64,000 nt of DNA from Latrodectus hesperus (taxonomy: Eukaryota; Arthropoda; Arachnida; Araneae; Theridiidae), in contig JAJQOW010000222.1 in the NCBI GenBank assembly GCA_037975125.1, positions 22,501 to 86,500 of the forward strand. Reading direction: 5' to 3'. Below, piece after piece: positions 23,287-37,370 of this stretch. How positions within the stretch are numbered: position 1 is the stretch's first letter; the number at the start of each line of letters is the position of its first letter. The translations under genes were made by a program, and so were the position numbers. The notes beneath the pieces were generated by a model. That model was not told the DNA's origin, did not search any database, and saw only the letters and a list, made by a program, of their open reading frames with translations.

Positions 23287-25440
23287 GGATATTTATTTTA
23301 AGTAACTGACAAACGGTATCAGAATTATAAACTTAATAGTGCAAATATTTCTGCCGCTTGTTTTCTTTTAAACAGCCTTTGTGTTGAACTTGCATACTAC
23401 AACTTGGGCAACAAATATTTTTTTGCGAAAACTTATGTATTATCGTTTGCTATTATGTAGCAGCCCTTTCAAACAGACGACAATGATAAAAGATCATATA
23501 TTTAATTCTAACGAAAGGAAAACAAAACAATACACGTATCGTTTTCTTCCAAAAATCCATTGTCTTTAATAAGCAGACGATAACTCGTGCAGTAGAAAAT
23601 TTATACATAAGATTATCATTTTCTAGTTTGTTCAATCCTTTCGAAAAAAAAAAATTAAAAATAAGACAACTCCTTACTCTAAAAACAGACACTTTTGTTC
23701 ATTGTTTGCAAATGGGCTTAATCGTTTGCTACCTGTTTCCTCTTTAGTGTCTGACTTATTAAAAAACATAAGTTTCAAGCATTTGGATGTAAACTAATTC
23801 CAGCTAACGGTATCATTACAGAAGCAAAATCGCTGCATTTCCGCGTGCGTATTACACATTTGTAAAGTGAAATGAACTGCCTGCTTGCGAACGGTGCGCC
23901 CCTTTGAAGGTCAACCTGTATTTAAAACATGTCCTTAGCTATTAGAGTCATTTATTAGCGCGTTAACCCCTTCAAATACGCTGATGTAGATACAAAATCC
24001 GAAGAGATTAGTGGTCAGAAACCGAATCACCGGTTTTTATGAAACTCTTTATTAAGTAAAGCTGATTATGGAAAAACTGTTCAATTTTAAGCGAAGAGAG
24101 CAGAGTATTGCGAATCATTTACACAAACACGTTAAGGGAGTGTAGAGCTTGATTTTTCCGCTTGGAAGATGAGTATCGCCAGACGCGAGGCAGTTTTATA
24201 TGAAGGGAAATGAGTCTTTTAACTCTTTCGACTTGAAATGACAGAACTTTGAACGGTTGAAGACCGTTATAAAACACTTGAATACTTGATATAACCAATC
24301 TTCAAGAGAAGATTTTGTATAGACAGCAGCACACATTCACGCGTCTTAAAAATCGGAAAACACCAGGGCACCCACCCCGATGGATCAGTATACTGAAAGT
24401 AGGAACATCACTTTGAGCCTTTTTATAGTGGTTTGGGTCAACTTATCATTTGCTGGGAGTTCTTTCGGTCATTTGACCTTTGCGACCACCTGAACCTTGG
24501 CTTCGGCCTTGTGGTACACCTCTTGACTGGATTACGCAACGACGTTCGCTCACCGCATACCTTCGGGTGGGTTGGTGTTCCATTAAGAATAATACCTCTA
24601 TCAACTGCAACTAGTACCTCTACAAAGGGTGAGATCAGCCCCTAAAATAGAACTGTAAAATTACAGACTGTTTAGTTTGGTCGTTCTTGCCCATGAGCAC
24701 TAATCTTTCCGTTTATTAAATGTAAAAGTTCTAGAAGAAGTGAATTAGATCAAATGTTCATTCTTTTACTTGGAATTGACATTAAATAGTGAGATATTTG
24801 GCTGTGTTCCTTGGCTTCAGTCGCCAAAAGTAGGCAGCCAAGAATGGTACGAAGTAACCTAAACTAGTGAATGGATATAATCTAGAATCAGCATGGATCA
24901 GCGGTTGTACTATGCCCTCGAGAGGAAAATACCATAAGCTTGATTAATTGCAGTTCAATAATGGAAGATAGTTGTATTTAGTGTGGTAGACAGTGTTCGC
25001 GCTGCCAACGCACAAGTCCGAGGCAAGTCCGAATTTTTATTCAATTAGTTTCACACTGATGAGAACCTTGTTTTCAGAAATATTGTGTTCAAAAAGTGAA
25101 AAAGGACATTTTAGCAAGAAATTTCAAATATTGGTCTCGTCATTAGAAATATCTCAGGTTAATGCGTTACATTTTGGTTGCATGATTTTATTCATTAATA
25201 AGTCCTATTGTCATTAATATTTTAACAACCTGACAATCAATAATCTAAGCATAACAATTTAACAAATAACAATTTTCATGATTAATTTCCATAAAATAAT
25301 TTCCACACCATAATACACTGGTGCGAATACGGTCTTCATTCGACCGCATCCAAATAGCAGCTGAGCTAAATTCCCCATCGGATAGGGAAGATGCGCTTCG
25401 ATTTCCCTTTTTAGGGATTTACTGTGGCTGAGTTGCCACA
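23287..25440. other. Unique DNA with clustered ATCGTYTG motifs
   Basis: Three copies of the motif (23442, 23574, 23721) add to two in the preceding hairpin. A GC-richer patch 24360-24650 contains a 70-codon frame without domain. The piece 25290-25440 resembles a decayed repeat. No gene supported. Confidence 0.45.
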
Positions 25441-26760
25441 CTGGTTTACTATCTCCAATTGTACACTTAGTTATTCTTCAGGTCATCACTATCTCCACTA
25501 ACGTTTTTAAATTTTTCCGACCATCCCTATCTCCGGTTATGTTTTAACATGTTTTTCTGATCATTTCTATCCCCGGCTACGTTTCTAAATGTTCGGATCA
25601 TTCTTACCTCCAGTTGTATTTTCAGATGTTCTTCGGATCATTCTTACCTCCAGTTGTATTTTCAGATGTTCTTCGGATCATTCTTATCTCCAGTTGTATT
25701 TTCAGATGTTCTTCGGATCATGCTTACCTTCAGTTGTATTTTCAGATGTTCTTCGGATCATTCTTATCTCCAGTTGTATTTTCAGATGTTCTTCGGATCA
25801 TGCTTACCTCCAGTTGTATTTTCAGATGTTCTTCGGATCATGCTTACCTCCAGTTGTATTTTCAGATGTTCTTCGGATCATTCTTATCTCCAGTTGTATT
25901 TTCAGATGTTCTTCGGATCATGCTTACCTCCAGTTGTATTTTCAGATGTTCTTCGGATCATGCTTACCTCCAGTTGTATTTTCAGATGTTCTTCGGATCA
26001 TTTCTTATCTCCAGTTGTATTTTCAGATGTTCTTCGGATCATTCTTACCTCCAGTTGTATTTTCAGATGTTCTTCGGATCATTCTTATCTCCAGTTGTAT
26101 TTTCAGATGTTCTTCGGATCATACTTACCTCCAGTTGTATTTTCAGATGTTCTTCGGATCATTCTTATCTCCAGTTGTATTTTCAGATGTTCTTCGGATC
26201 ATGCTTACCTCCAGTTGTATTTTCAGATGTTCTTCGGATCATTCTTATCTCCAGTTGTATTTTCAGATGTTCTTCGGATCATGCTTACCTCCAGTTGTAT
26301 TTTCAGATGTTCTTCGGATCATGCTTACCTCCAGTTGTATTTTCAGATGTTCTTCGGATCATTCTTATCTCCAGTTGTATTTTCAGATGTTCTTCGGATC
26401 ATGCTTATCTCCAGTTGTATTTTCAGATGTTCTTCGGATCATGCTTACCTCCAGTTGTATTTTCAGATGTTCTTCGGATCATTTCTTATCTCCAGTTATA
26501 TTTTCAGATGTTCTTCGGATCATTCTTATCTCCATTTATATTTTCAGATGTCCTCTTCAGTCATGATTTTAGTTGTTCTTCGGATCATTCCAATCTCCAG
26601 TTATGTTTTTAGATGTTTTTCAAATCATCCCTATCTTCAGTTGTGTTTTTCTATGTTCATCGGATTATCCCTACCTTTAGATATGTTTCTAGATGTTCTT
26701 TTGATCATCTTTATTTTCAGTTATGATTTTATTTGCTCTTCACACCATCCTTCTCAGCTC
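25441..26760. repeat. 40-bp minisatellite, about 33 units, homogeneous core
   Basis: Core units (about 25600-26540) repeat TTTTCAGATGTTCTTCGGATC plus a variable TTCTTACCTCCAGTTGTA-type block, nearly identical across 24 units. Units on both edges (25441-25600 and 26540-26760) are clearly diverged. Two core units carry one extra T (about 26001 and 26482). The unit has no stop in any of three frames and 40 is not a multiple of 3, which explains the three overlapping plus frames of 325, 332 and 371 codons. Confidence 0.95.
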
Positions 26761-26920
26761 ATTATGTAGCTTGAATAAATGTAGATGTACAAATCTAATG
26801 AACCGCAATTTTTATTAATTCATTAGCAACAAAATATCTATTTCATTAAATTATTTCGTAAAATTTGAACATCCAAAATAATAAAATTAAATTTAAATAG
26901 CAAAAAGAAAAGTATTTTCT

Positions 26921-28720
<1,800 letters not shown>

Positions 28721-28804
<84 letters not shown>
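28721..28804. repeat. (TG)n microsatellite
   Basis: About 42 TG units with a single TA interruption; the 75-codon frame through it is an artefact. Confidence 0.97.
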
Positions 28805-28952
28805 GAAAATTACTTACTTGCTGAAAATTATATTTTTAATCAATTTGTTGAATAGTAGATCTATAATTAAACGATATAAGTCAAATATTTTAGATTTTCT
28901 AAAACTAAAACTAGATTCTTAGATTTTTCAGTGTTAAGAATACCTTTTTAAG

Positions 28953-29043
<91 letters not shown>

Positions 29044-29056
29044 CATATATATATAT

Positions 29057-29143
<87 letters not shown>
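28953..29143. repeat. (AT)n microsatellite with AC interruptions
   Basis: About 190 bp, interrupted by several ACATAT steps. The two 93- and 114-codon minus frames (poly Tyr-Ile) are artefacts. Confidence 0.97.
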
Positions 29144-29145
<2 letters not shown>

Positions 29146-32098
29146 AATAATTGGAAATTAGATTTATAAAAAGCTTGAAGTTCCGTATACAATTACTTTT
29201 TTTAAAAAAATTTCCGGAGACACAATTCTGTATGGTGCAGAATTTTCCCAGCGAGAAGAATCCGTAGATTGATATCAAAATGCCGCAAGTATTTTATCGG
29301 CACTATCACTGCTTTGATACATTAAATAACCATCATTTTGCGCCAATTTTCGACCCTTCGGTATTGCTACCACCCGCAAAATCTTGATCGCTAATTTCAC
29401 ATAATTGAACTCACAAGTTTATATGCTTGGGAGCCACAAATGTCGTCTGCCGAATCCTGTTTTATCATATGAGAAACTTCACGATTCGATGAAATCAGTG
29501 TAGACGTCACGAATGAAGAAAATCGGTTTTTTTCTTATATCACGATATTTTTTATGATCGTTTGCTACTGTGAAGTGTAGAAACTATCGGTGCCAAAATT
29601 ATGAAATTCATTCAATTTTTTTTCTTTACAAAGCAAAATTTACCACATTGTATTTTTTGAAATTTCTTCAAATATTTAATTTAGTCGCAATTTTACGCAA
29701 TTAATTTATACAATTATTATGAAAAATTTATTGAGTTTTATTAAAAATTCATAAATTACTAGATGATAAAAATTAACACCCTTACATTTTTTGTGAAAAA
29801 CCTTTAACTTTACGTAATAATTAAAGTTTGTATATTTACTTTTGTATTAAAGTATTTTATTACAATAATTAGCTACTTACAGTAAAAAAAGAAAAATATA
29901 GGAAAAAATAGAAAGAAAATTATTAATCGTATTTTTTTCAATAAACGCAATATTAAATCAATTTATTACAAATTATTACATCATTTAATAATAAAAATTA
30001 GGCGTATTTAATTTTAAAAAATTCAATGAATTGTTACAGTTCAGTAAAAAACATTTATCATTACTATTTACTTTCAATTTTAATTTAAAAGTTTTACATG
30101 AATTTTTTATTGCAAATGAAGCAAAAGTAAGTTTAGAAAATCGTTTTCTTTTAAGAAAATAATAAATTTTTCATTAGTTAATTATGAAAGTCACATATTG
30201 TAAATAGTCAATAGGCATTATTAACTATTTACATTGATAAATATATTTTGTTTTTTAAATATAACGCATGCTAAGTAATATAATATTATAATATATAAGA
30301 TATAAAATAAAACTAATTTATATCTTGTATACTTTACATATAAATGAGGAATTAAATTATTAATAGATTTTAATAACTATATTTATAATTTTTTAATCTG
30401 TAATAATGTAATCAACATACTTCGGCAAAAGTTATGTAATTAATTTTATTAATAATTATAACAATTAAGATTAACTATAGAATTTTTATACTTTTATTTT
30501 AATAATGCCTATTAATGTATTTAATTTTTCATATAGCTTTATTTGGAATATTGCTACATGTATTGATATTTTCCCTTTTTACTTTTTATTAATAATTTAT
30601 ATCCAATTTTTATTTTTTTATAAAAATAATTTTTTAAATAATTTAAAATTACAAAAATAATTTTTCGGAATTAGTAAATAAAATTTACTTTGATAATAAA
30701 GAAATGTGTCACTGAAAATGAGAAAATTAAAATTGAGTTTAAAATCAGTTTTGTTTAATTAAGTAAAACTAACTAAAAAGAGTTATTTCTTTTTTATTAA
30801 AGTAAATTTTATTTACTATTTCAAGAAAATTACCTTTAGAGTTTAAAAAATAGATGTGAAAACATTTATATAACTTCAATTTGACGAATTTTTGTATTTG
30901 GTGAATTTATTGAGGAATATTATTATTTATCTGGTAACTTGGATTTGTTATGACGTCATACAAATCGGGAATATTAAGAGTGTTCTATAATATTCTATTC
31001 TGCAAGTCTAGTTTTTAATATTATTAAGGTAATTTAGAACACTTTGTTTCACAGTTATAATTTTTATAAGAAAATATATTACACTTTGAATTTATATTTA
31101 TAAAATTGATGATCACACATACGTTTCCTTTTTTGTAATTATTAATAATTTAATATAATTTAATTTTTATTTTATAATTTGTACTTGGGAAATGGATGTT
31201 CCAAGATTCTTTTTAGATTTTATTTTTACATTTTTGACTTGTTCTAGTTTTTCTTATAAAACATTTGTGAAATTAATATTCTTGTTTTTATTTTTTTAGT
31301 CTTAATATTTCACATGTATGTTACATTTTTTATTATTTTCCCACTTAATTTTATTACTTAAATATACAAGCTTTTTTAGAAAAGAATTTATTACTTCACA
31401 ATTACTTAAACTTTGTAACATTTCTTAGTGGCCAAAAAATACAAAAAAATCGCCAAGGGCTAGCCAAAGCTGTGACAATAGTATTTGCTATTTCTTAAAA
31501 ATTTGCATTAAGCAAGAAATAATTAATTTGTTTCTTTACTAGAAACATTAAAGCAACATTTAATTAAAGCAACGTTTAATTACTGTTGAAATACATTTGC
31601 TTAATAACATAACTAAGCATAAAATATTAGAATTTTTTAATTGATTTTTACTAATTTTCAAAGTTTGTGTTTGTTATTCCGCATAAATGTATAACAAATC
31701 TTCAAAAAAATAAAATTTTAACTATCAAAAATAATTACAAAAAGTAATAAATTTTGCCTTTTTATTTTAATTACATGGTATATCTTATATTAAAATTCCA
31801 TAGAAGAACACAACTTAATCAAATTATTTCTTACATGACTTAATAAAGAATATGAACTGTTATATTGCCAGTAAGTTTTCTAACATTGTTTAAATTTAAA
31901 TTTAATAAAAAAATACTTCTTAGACAATCAAAAATCCTTATGTATTTCCCAGATAATTTTATTGCTTTATTTTCTGCTATTCATGAGTCTTGTAAAGATT
32001 GATAATTTTGAAAAATTGATTGAAAATCAGAATTCATCATATTGAATTTCAAACAATTTTTCAAAATCATCTATCTTTCAATTTTTGTTAGGTTTCAA
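29144..32098. other. Unique island then very AT-rich DNA
   Basis: The stretch 29280-29530 is GC-richer and could be conserved non-coding DNA; ATCGTTTG lies just after it (29557). From 29600 to 32090 base composition is extreme and no frame of note exists. TGACGTCA occurs at 30951-30958. A GCCAAGGGC patch near 31452 recalls the MITE termini. Confidence 0.45.
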
Positions 32099-32190
32099 TT
32101 CAAAACTCATTCTTACTCAATGCAAGCTATAAGCCTACAAACATAAAACTCTTAAACAGATTTTGTCGTAACCTAACCTAACCTAACCTC
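32099..32190 (+). repeat. Dispersed repeat R1 fragment with (CCTAA)n
   Basis: CTTACTCAATGCAAGCTATA through TTTTGTCGTAACCTAACC aligns with 3690-3773. Four CCTAA steps occur at 32169-32189. Confidence 0.75.
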
Positions 32191-32285
32191 ATAAGCATTG
32201 AAGTCGAATTCTTTGATTATACTATAACGCTTGCCGAATATTAATTACAAGATAAAATTAGAACAAAGTAATTGGTAAAAATTTA

Positions 32286-32581
32286 CCGTACGGTCACCCT
32301 TGGCAAAATTTTCAAAAGTCGCCAAGGGTGACCGTATGACGAATTTCCGATCGGGAAAAACACAGATTTATAGATTTCAAACATCAATGATAAAATAAAG
32401 TTGATATGCTTAATTATCCATAAAAGTTTTTCATTAAATTTTATATTCATGAATTTAAATTGGTAAATATTCATTAGAAATTAATGACAAATAGGGTTGC
32501 CAAAATACTAGTTTGCCGGGTTTCCAGTAAAAATGTTCGCCAAACTTGGAGCCAAAAAACGCGCCAAGAGTGACTGTACAG
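32286..32581. mobile_element. MITE with TA flanks (Tc1/mariner-like), copy 2
   Basis: Left end CCGTACGGTCACCCTTGGC and right end (reverse complement CTGTACAGTCACTCTTGGC) are bounded by TA at 32284-32285 and 32582-32583. The left end is followed by an inverted copy of itself: 16-bp perfect arms at 32289-32304 and 32321-32336. The outer motif resembles, without matching exactly, that of 4090-4434. Confidence 0.72.
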
Positions 32582-32583
32582 TA

Positions 32584-33300
32584 AATCTGATCCAAGTAAT
32601 TTATCAAAGTTTAGAGAAAGATCTTGAAAACAATTCAGTCATTGAATTATTTTCCTTCTGTATATAAACTATTAACGTTAGGCAAAACTATTTAAAATTA
32701 TTTATACTATTTATTTAAAGACTATTAAAGTATCCATGCTAAAATAATTTAGTTGTTTTTCACATTTTATTTGCTATTAGAATGTAATATATCACAGAAA
32801 TTTCTTTTGCATATTGTCATATTATATGATTTCAAATTATAAATTAAACTAAATGTCAATATGCTTCTAACATTTCCATCTATACGTATATTTTCAAACT
32901 CTATAGTCATTTCAATTATTTTGGAAGCATTTTGAAAGCTAACATTTTTGGATTTATTCTTTTAAATTTTTCTTTGTCAATGTCATATATATTTTGGGAA
33001 AATAATATTCCTTACTTGACAATCAGACATTTTAGCTTTAATAATAATTGAATAAATATTAAATTACGAACTTTGCATAGCAATTTATTAATCGAATTTG
33101 CAAAATATTGCTATGAATTATTTTTAGTAAATTATAATAACAAATATATATTTGCCAAATATTTAATTTATATTACTGACAAACAAGTGCTTAAAATATA
33201 AGATTCTGCTTTTGTTAGTTAAAAAAACCAACAATATAAAACTGTACTATTAATTTAAATACATTAAACAAGACAAATTTTATTCAATTAATTAATGCGT
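32584..33300. other. AT-rich unique DNA
   Basis: Nothing recognised. Confidence 0.5.
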
Positions 33301-33304
33301 TCAA

Positions 33305-33410
33305 CTCGAAGTACTTCCGGTAGGTTGGTTGGGTTTTATGGCGCAAAGTTCGAAACTAGGACAAGCTACACCATAGTACCGGTAATTTAAAACTACAAAC
33401 GTGTATATAT
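33305..33410 (-). mobile_element. Retroelement tail fragment
   Basis: On the minus strand, CTATGGTGTAGCTTGTCC leads to TTTGCGCCATAAAACCC and AACC steps, which looks like the 3' end of a SINE or LINE. The 5' portion is not seen. Confidence 0.4.
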
Positions 33411-33857
33411 TCATAAACACACTCCCCATCAAATCCAAACCATTGCCAGTAGTGACTATTATTGATGACTTTATATTGTGAAATTTTGGAAACTTTTGCA
33501 CATTTATTTAAAATATTTTCATTTTATATTTAATTTAATACATTCATATTTACTTAATATTTTCATATTAAATTATATTTAAAAATGTGTTTATATTCAC
33601 GACTATTTGTTTTGTTCCTTTTCCGATGAAAAAACGTTTCTTTAGAAAATTCTGGATAAACCACCTGTAAATTATCCGGATTTTCCTTTTCCTCCCTTTT
33701 AATCAATAGTAGGATATATTTTATAATAAGACGCGTTTTTCCTTCCAAACCAAGTTAAGACGATGTATTTTAAAACGAAAAATAAAAAGTATATTTTTTT
33801 TATGAAAAAATAACTTTACAGAAATACAAAAAAGAACAATTTAATGAGTAGTGTGTA
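33411..33857. other. AT-rich unique DNA
   Basis: Two 61- to 66-codon minus frames without domains; no gene called. Confidence 0.45.
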
Positions 33858-34153
33858 GAAGGCCGGTGAGGTAGTGGTGACGTTTCGGGCCCCAAAGCAC
33901 AGATCCGAGGCTATATCCTACGGCTCTAGCTCATCATTTCATCCCTTGAGTACGTCGATTAAACTGAGTACCAAGCATGATTGGGAATTAAACACTGGGG
34001 TTTTCGCGTTAGGCCGAATATCTAACCGTGACATATCAAGGTTTCCCACCTCAGGATTTTCGGTAAAGGAAACCGATAAGGATACTGTAGTTTTGCCTCC
34101 CCCCAATGGAATGTCGTGCTACTTAACTTAGAATGAACTAAACTAAACTAAAC
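33858..34153 (+). mobile_element. SINE with TTGAGTACG/CTGAGTACCAAGC body, plus copy
   Basis: The head is diverged (GGTGAGGTAGTGGTGAC). The body runs CATTTCATCCCTTGAGTACG, CTGAGTACCAAGCATG, GGGAATTAAACACTGGGG and ends in (AACTA)n repeats at 34133-34153. It aligns with the adjacent minus copy. The 85-codon frame within is spurious. Confidence 0.75.
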
Positions 34154-34154
34154 T

Positions 34155-34438
34155 CCATGGCACGACAGCCCATGTGGGCCAAGGCCTACAGTGCCCATAA
34201 CTGTTTTCATGACCGAGAGCCCTGGGGTGCGAAGCATATGTCTCAGTTAGGTGGTCAGCCTAATGAAAGACCCCTAGTGTTTAGTTCCCAAGCATGCTTG
34301 GTACTCAGTTAATCAACTGTTAATCAGTTAACCCACTGAAGGGATGAAAGGCTGAGTCAACCTTGCCCAGCCCGAGGATCGAACCTCGCACCTGTGTCAT
34401 GGGAGCATGAAACGCTGCCCCTAAGCCACGGGGTTCTA
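34155..34438 (-). mobile_element. Same SINE family, minus copy
   Basis: Minus strand: A box GTGGCTTAGGGGC, B box GAGGTTCGATCCTCG, then CCTTTCATCCCTTCAGTGGG, AACTGAGTACCAAGCATG and GGGAACTAAACACTAGGGG. Ends TGTCGTGCC like its neighbour. Better preserved head than the plus copy; the tails of the two meet at 34154. Confidence 0.85.
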
Positions 34439-34488
34439 ACTTATAATGAAGAGTAAATAAAAATTATCGATAAACCTTTTCTACTGGC

Positions 34489-34805
34489 TTGCTGTTGTTG
34501 CACCAGCATGCTTCCTTGTACCGGGCGGTACCATTACCTAAGCTGGACTGTGTCACTTAGATAAAATCAACTGGGTGGAGTTTTCGTGATTTTGAAGCTA
34601 GAACCAAGCCGAAGACCCCCAATACTTGACCTGTCACTCCCACAGATATCATTTCACTTGGAGGACATTGCGACTACGACATATTTAATGTGCCCCAGCC
34701 ATCTTTAGCAAGCAAGACAGATATTTGATAAATGTGGGATTCAAACTCCCTACCTTCCTATAACGAGAACAATGTCCTATGAACCAGGCCACCGCTGCCC
34801 TCCTA
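34489..34805 (-). mobile_element. tRNA-derived SINE, family of 8460-8708
   Basis: Minus strand: A-box-like GGTGGCCTGGTTCATAGG, B-box-like GGGAGTTTGAATCCC, then TCAAATATCTGTCTTGC and GGGGGTCTTCGGCTTGG. Much more complete than the other copy. Confidence 0.75.
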
Positions 34806-36000
34806 GATGTTTGCACTATTCATAGGCCATTTTATGGATTATCCCCTATATTCGATTATCCATGACTGCTGCATTATTCCACTGTAATGATAATCTGGCG
34901 CTTATTGTAATTTTGCTTTGAGTGGGATTCTTATTTCCAATATAATTACCATCTACGAACAATCAATTTTCAATCTAAATGTACAATTTACAATAAATTT
35001 ATCAAGTGACTCTGCTTTCCTTTATCAATAATTAATCGTGGACTATTAATCACTGGAGAAAAGTAAATGTTTATACTCTTGCAGATGTATAAATAAGTCT
35101 AGGAAATAATACCGTGTGAAAGGCTTAGCCGTCTTGGTGAAATAAAACAGATTTAAATTTCCTGCTGCAGTGTGGTGACAAAATTAATGTTCCTCTGATT
35201 CCTAATGACACTTGTCACTTGAAAATGTCACTGCTTTCCGCACCACACAGAGAGAAAGCGTGCTGTATTACCATACCAAACGATTTTCGAACCTTGGAAA
35301 CCATTTCCAAACCCCTTTCGTTACCCATTTTCTCGAGCATCGTCTGAGGACAACCGGTTCCCTCCTCCCTTATCTCAGCAGACGATTAACTAATACGTCT
35401 TTTTGCAGGTATCCTGTCATTATGGTAATGCGAGGCCGTGCTTAATACGAGGCCCATCCGACTTAATTAAGGTGGCAATTTGGTGAGGCCAAGGTGCCGA
35501 GGCTGACGCGGCCGAACTGTCCGCGCACCCTCGGGACGATGCGACGCTGTCATTAACTAGCGATTGGAATTATGGGTGCTTGTTTTTGTTGCTGGGACCT
35601 ATGTACATAGGCGGGACCGAATGATAAGCCTGTAATGGGCACCGCTTCTGCGAAGAGGGTCGAGCAGCCAGGATAATTGGACCGATGATAGGGAGGAATG
35701 CGACAATTTGTAATCCTGTCGATGAGAGTGTCACGTTTTAATTTGATGGTGCTTTACAGAGATGAGTTGGTAATTGCTGCTGAAATATCTGAGCCTGTGT
35801 TTTCCCATAATTTTTTCTTCTCTTCATTATTTTTTTTATCAGCTATTAAATGATTTCTTGTGTTTGGCCACAAATAAATTCGTGACAATATCTCTTTCCC
35901 ATTTGTTTGATTACAATACAAAATTCAAAACATTTCATTTTTATTTAACCATTAAAGAATCGTTACTTTAAAGTAACATTTCTTAAATGGTCAATTTAAG
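34806..36000. other. Unique DNA with a CpG-rich island
   Basis: The stretch 35200-35760 is GC-richer with many CpGs and three ATCGTYTG-type motifs (35277, 35339, 35379). No frame over 77 codons and no domain, so a regulatory or conserved non-coding element is more likely than an exon. Confidence 0.45.
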
Positions 36001-36349
36001 TGCAAAAATGTATATTTGAGTGCAAAAGTATCTATTTAAATGTAAAAATCTCTATTTAAATTCAAAAATCTCTATTTAAGTGCATAAATGTCTATTTAAA
36101 TGCAAAAATCTCTATTTAAGTCCAAAAATATTTATTTAAATGCAAAAACATTTATTTAAATGCAAAAATATCTATTTCAGTTTAAAAATGTCTATTTAAG
36201 TACAAAAATATCTATTTAAGTTTAAAAATGTCTATTTAAGTGCAAAAATAGCTATTTAAGTTTACAAATGTCTATTTAAGTGCATAAATGTCTATTTAAG
36301 TGCAAATTTCTTATTTAAATAAAAATAATTTTTGCACTTAAGTAGACAA
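36001..36349. repeat. 20-bp tandem array, 16 units, ending in an inverted unit
   Basis: Units of the type TGCAAAAATGTCTATTTAAG repeat at a strict 20-bp period from 36001. After the last direct unit, AATTTTTGCACTTAAGTAGA (about 36327-36346) is an inverted copy, so the end can fold back. Confidence 0.93.
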
Positions 36350-37284
36350 ACGTATGGTAATTACTTCTTTTTCCAAAAATGGTTTTGATAATTTGATAGT
36401 TGAAGAAGAATGGATCATGATTATTAATTATTTTACTTACATTTTGCACAATTCTCATCAGATTGGTCTCGCCTTAATATTGTTACACAAAGTCTTGAAA
36501 GGAACCAAATCAGGAAATTTAACTCTTTATGTTGTTATATCTTTACCATTTTGGAGAATTTTGAAAAAAAAGGTTTTAAATTAAACACTGGAGAATTTCC
36601 TGAAATACATATTCTTAGTGGAAAAGTTGAAAAGTTTATCATTTATTTTTAGTATTGCCGAAGACTTTAACATCTCTTGCTTTAATTCTTACCATTTCAA
36701 TTATTTTTATGTGAAAGTAAACCTACAGGAAGTTTCTCCTACATTGTAGAATATTTAATATTTCGAAATAATAAAAATATTTGTGAATGTATTCCATTTG
36801 ATAACAAAAATAAAGTAACTGAAACTGACAAAAATTTGTGATTCTCAGAAATTTTTATTTTTATAGTCCATGCAAACTACGTGATTTTCCGTCATTGGGC
36901 TTGGTGGTAAGCTTTCCTCACCCCATAATAACTATTTTAAGAAACCACATAAATTTTTGAAAAAATTTATAAACATCAATTAAATTTTGTTTTTTATTTT
37001 TGACTATATGTGTTGTTTAAAGGAATATGCAGACAAAATATTATTGCAATATTTATTTTAATAGGTTATATTCAGACACTCAAGTTTCACATACTAAAGC
37101 TTATTTAAAGTATTTTTAAAATATTCTAAACCGACAAAAATATGCTTAAAATAGTCAAACGATTTTATAACTAATTTTAAGCAACGGTCAAATAAAGAGA
37201 ACTTTGTCTGCGTCAGATTTCTACTCTCTAAAATCTTCTGTACTTCGTCAAAAGCTGAATATTATCTTTATAAATACGAGCATA
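36350..37284. other. AT-rich unique DNA
   Basis: A 76-codon frame (36354-36584) shows no domain. Nothing else seen. Confidence 0.45.
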
Positions 37285-37370
37285 GATTAATCTATCAGCA
37301 CAGGTATTGAACCTATTGCCCAGTGGGCTGAAGAATGACACTTTTCCCCATCTGCAATCACAACTTTAAA
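37285..37370 (-). mobile_element. SINE head remnant
   Basis: Minus strand: AATAGGTTCAATACCTG is a plausible B box, with CATTCTTCAGCCCACTGGG before it. No clear A box. Confidence 0.35.

Noticed and set aside
25589..26769. Three long plus-strand reading frames (325-371 codons) as genes
   Set aside because: They are the three frames of a 40-bp minisatellite without stops; no domain, promoter or splice structure supports coding.
28911..29278. Poly Tyr-Ile reading frames here and at 51970-52247
   Set aside because: Translation of (TA)n microsatellites.
32169..32189. True telomere or chromosome-fusion scar
   Set aside because: The tract is only four units and occurs in the same repeat context at 3.76 kb.
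36001..36349. Regularly spaced repeats resembling a CRISPR array
   Set aside because: Units are contiguous with no unique spacers, and the genome is eukaryotic; same for the arrays at 7.4, 10.3 and 58.7 kb.
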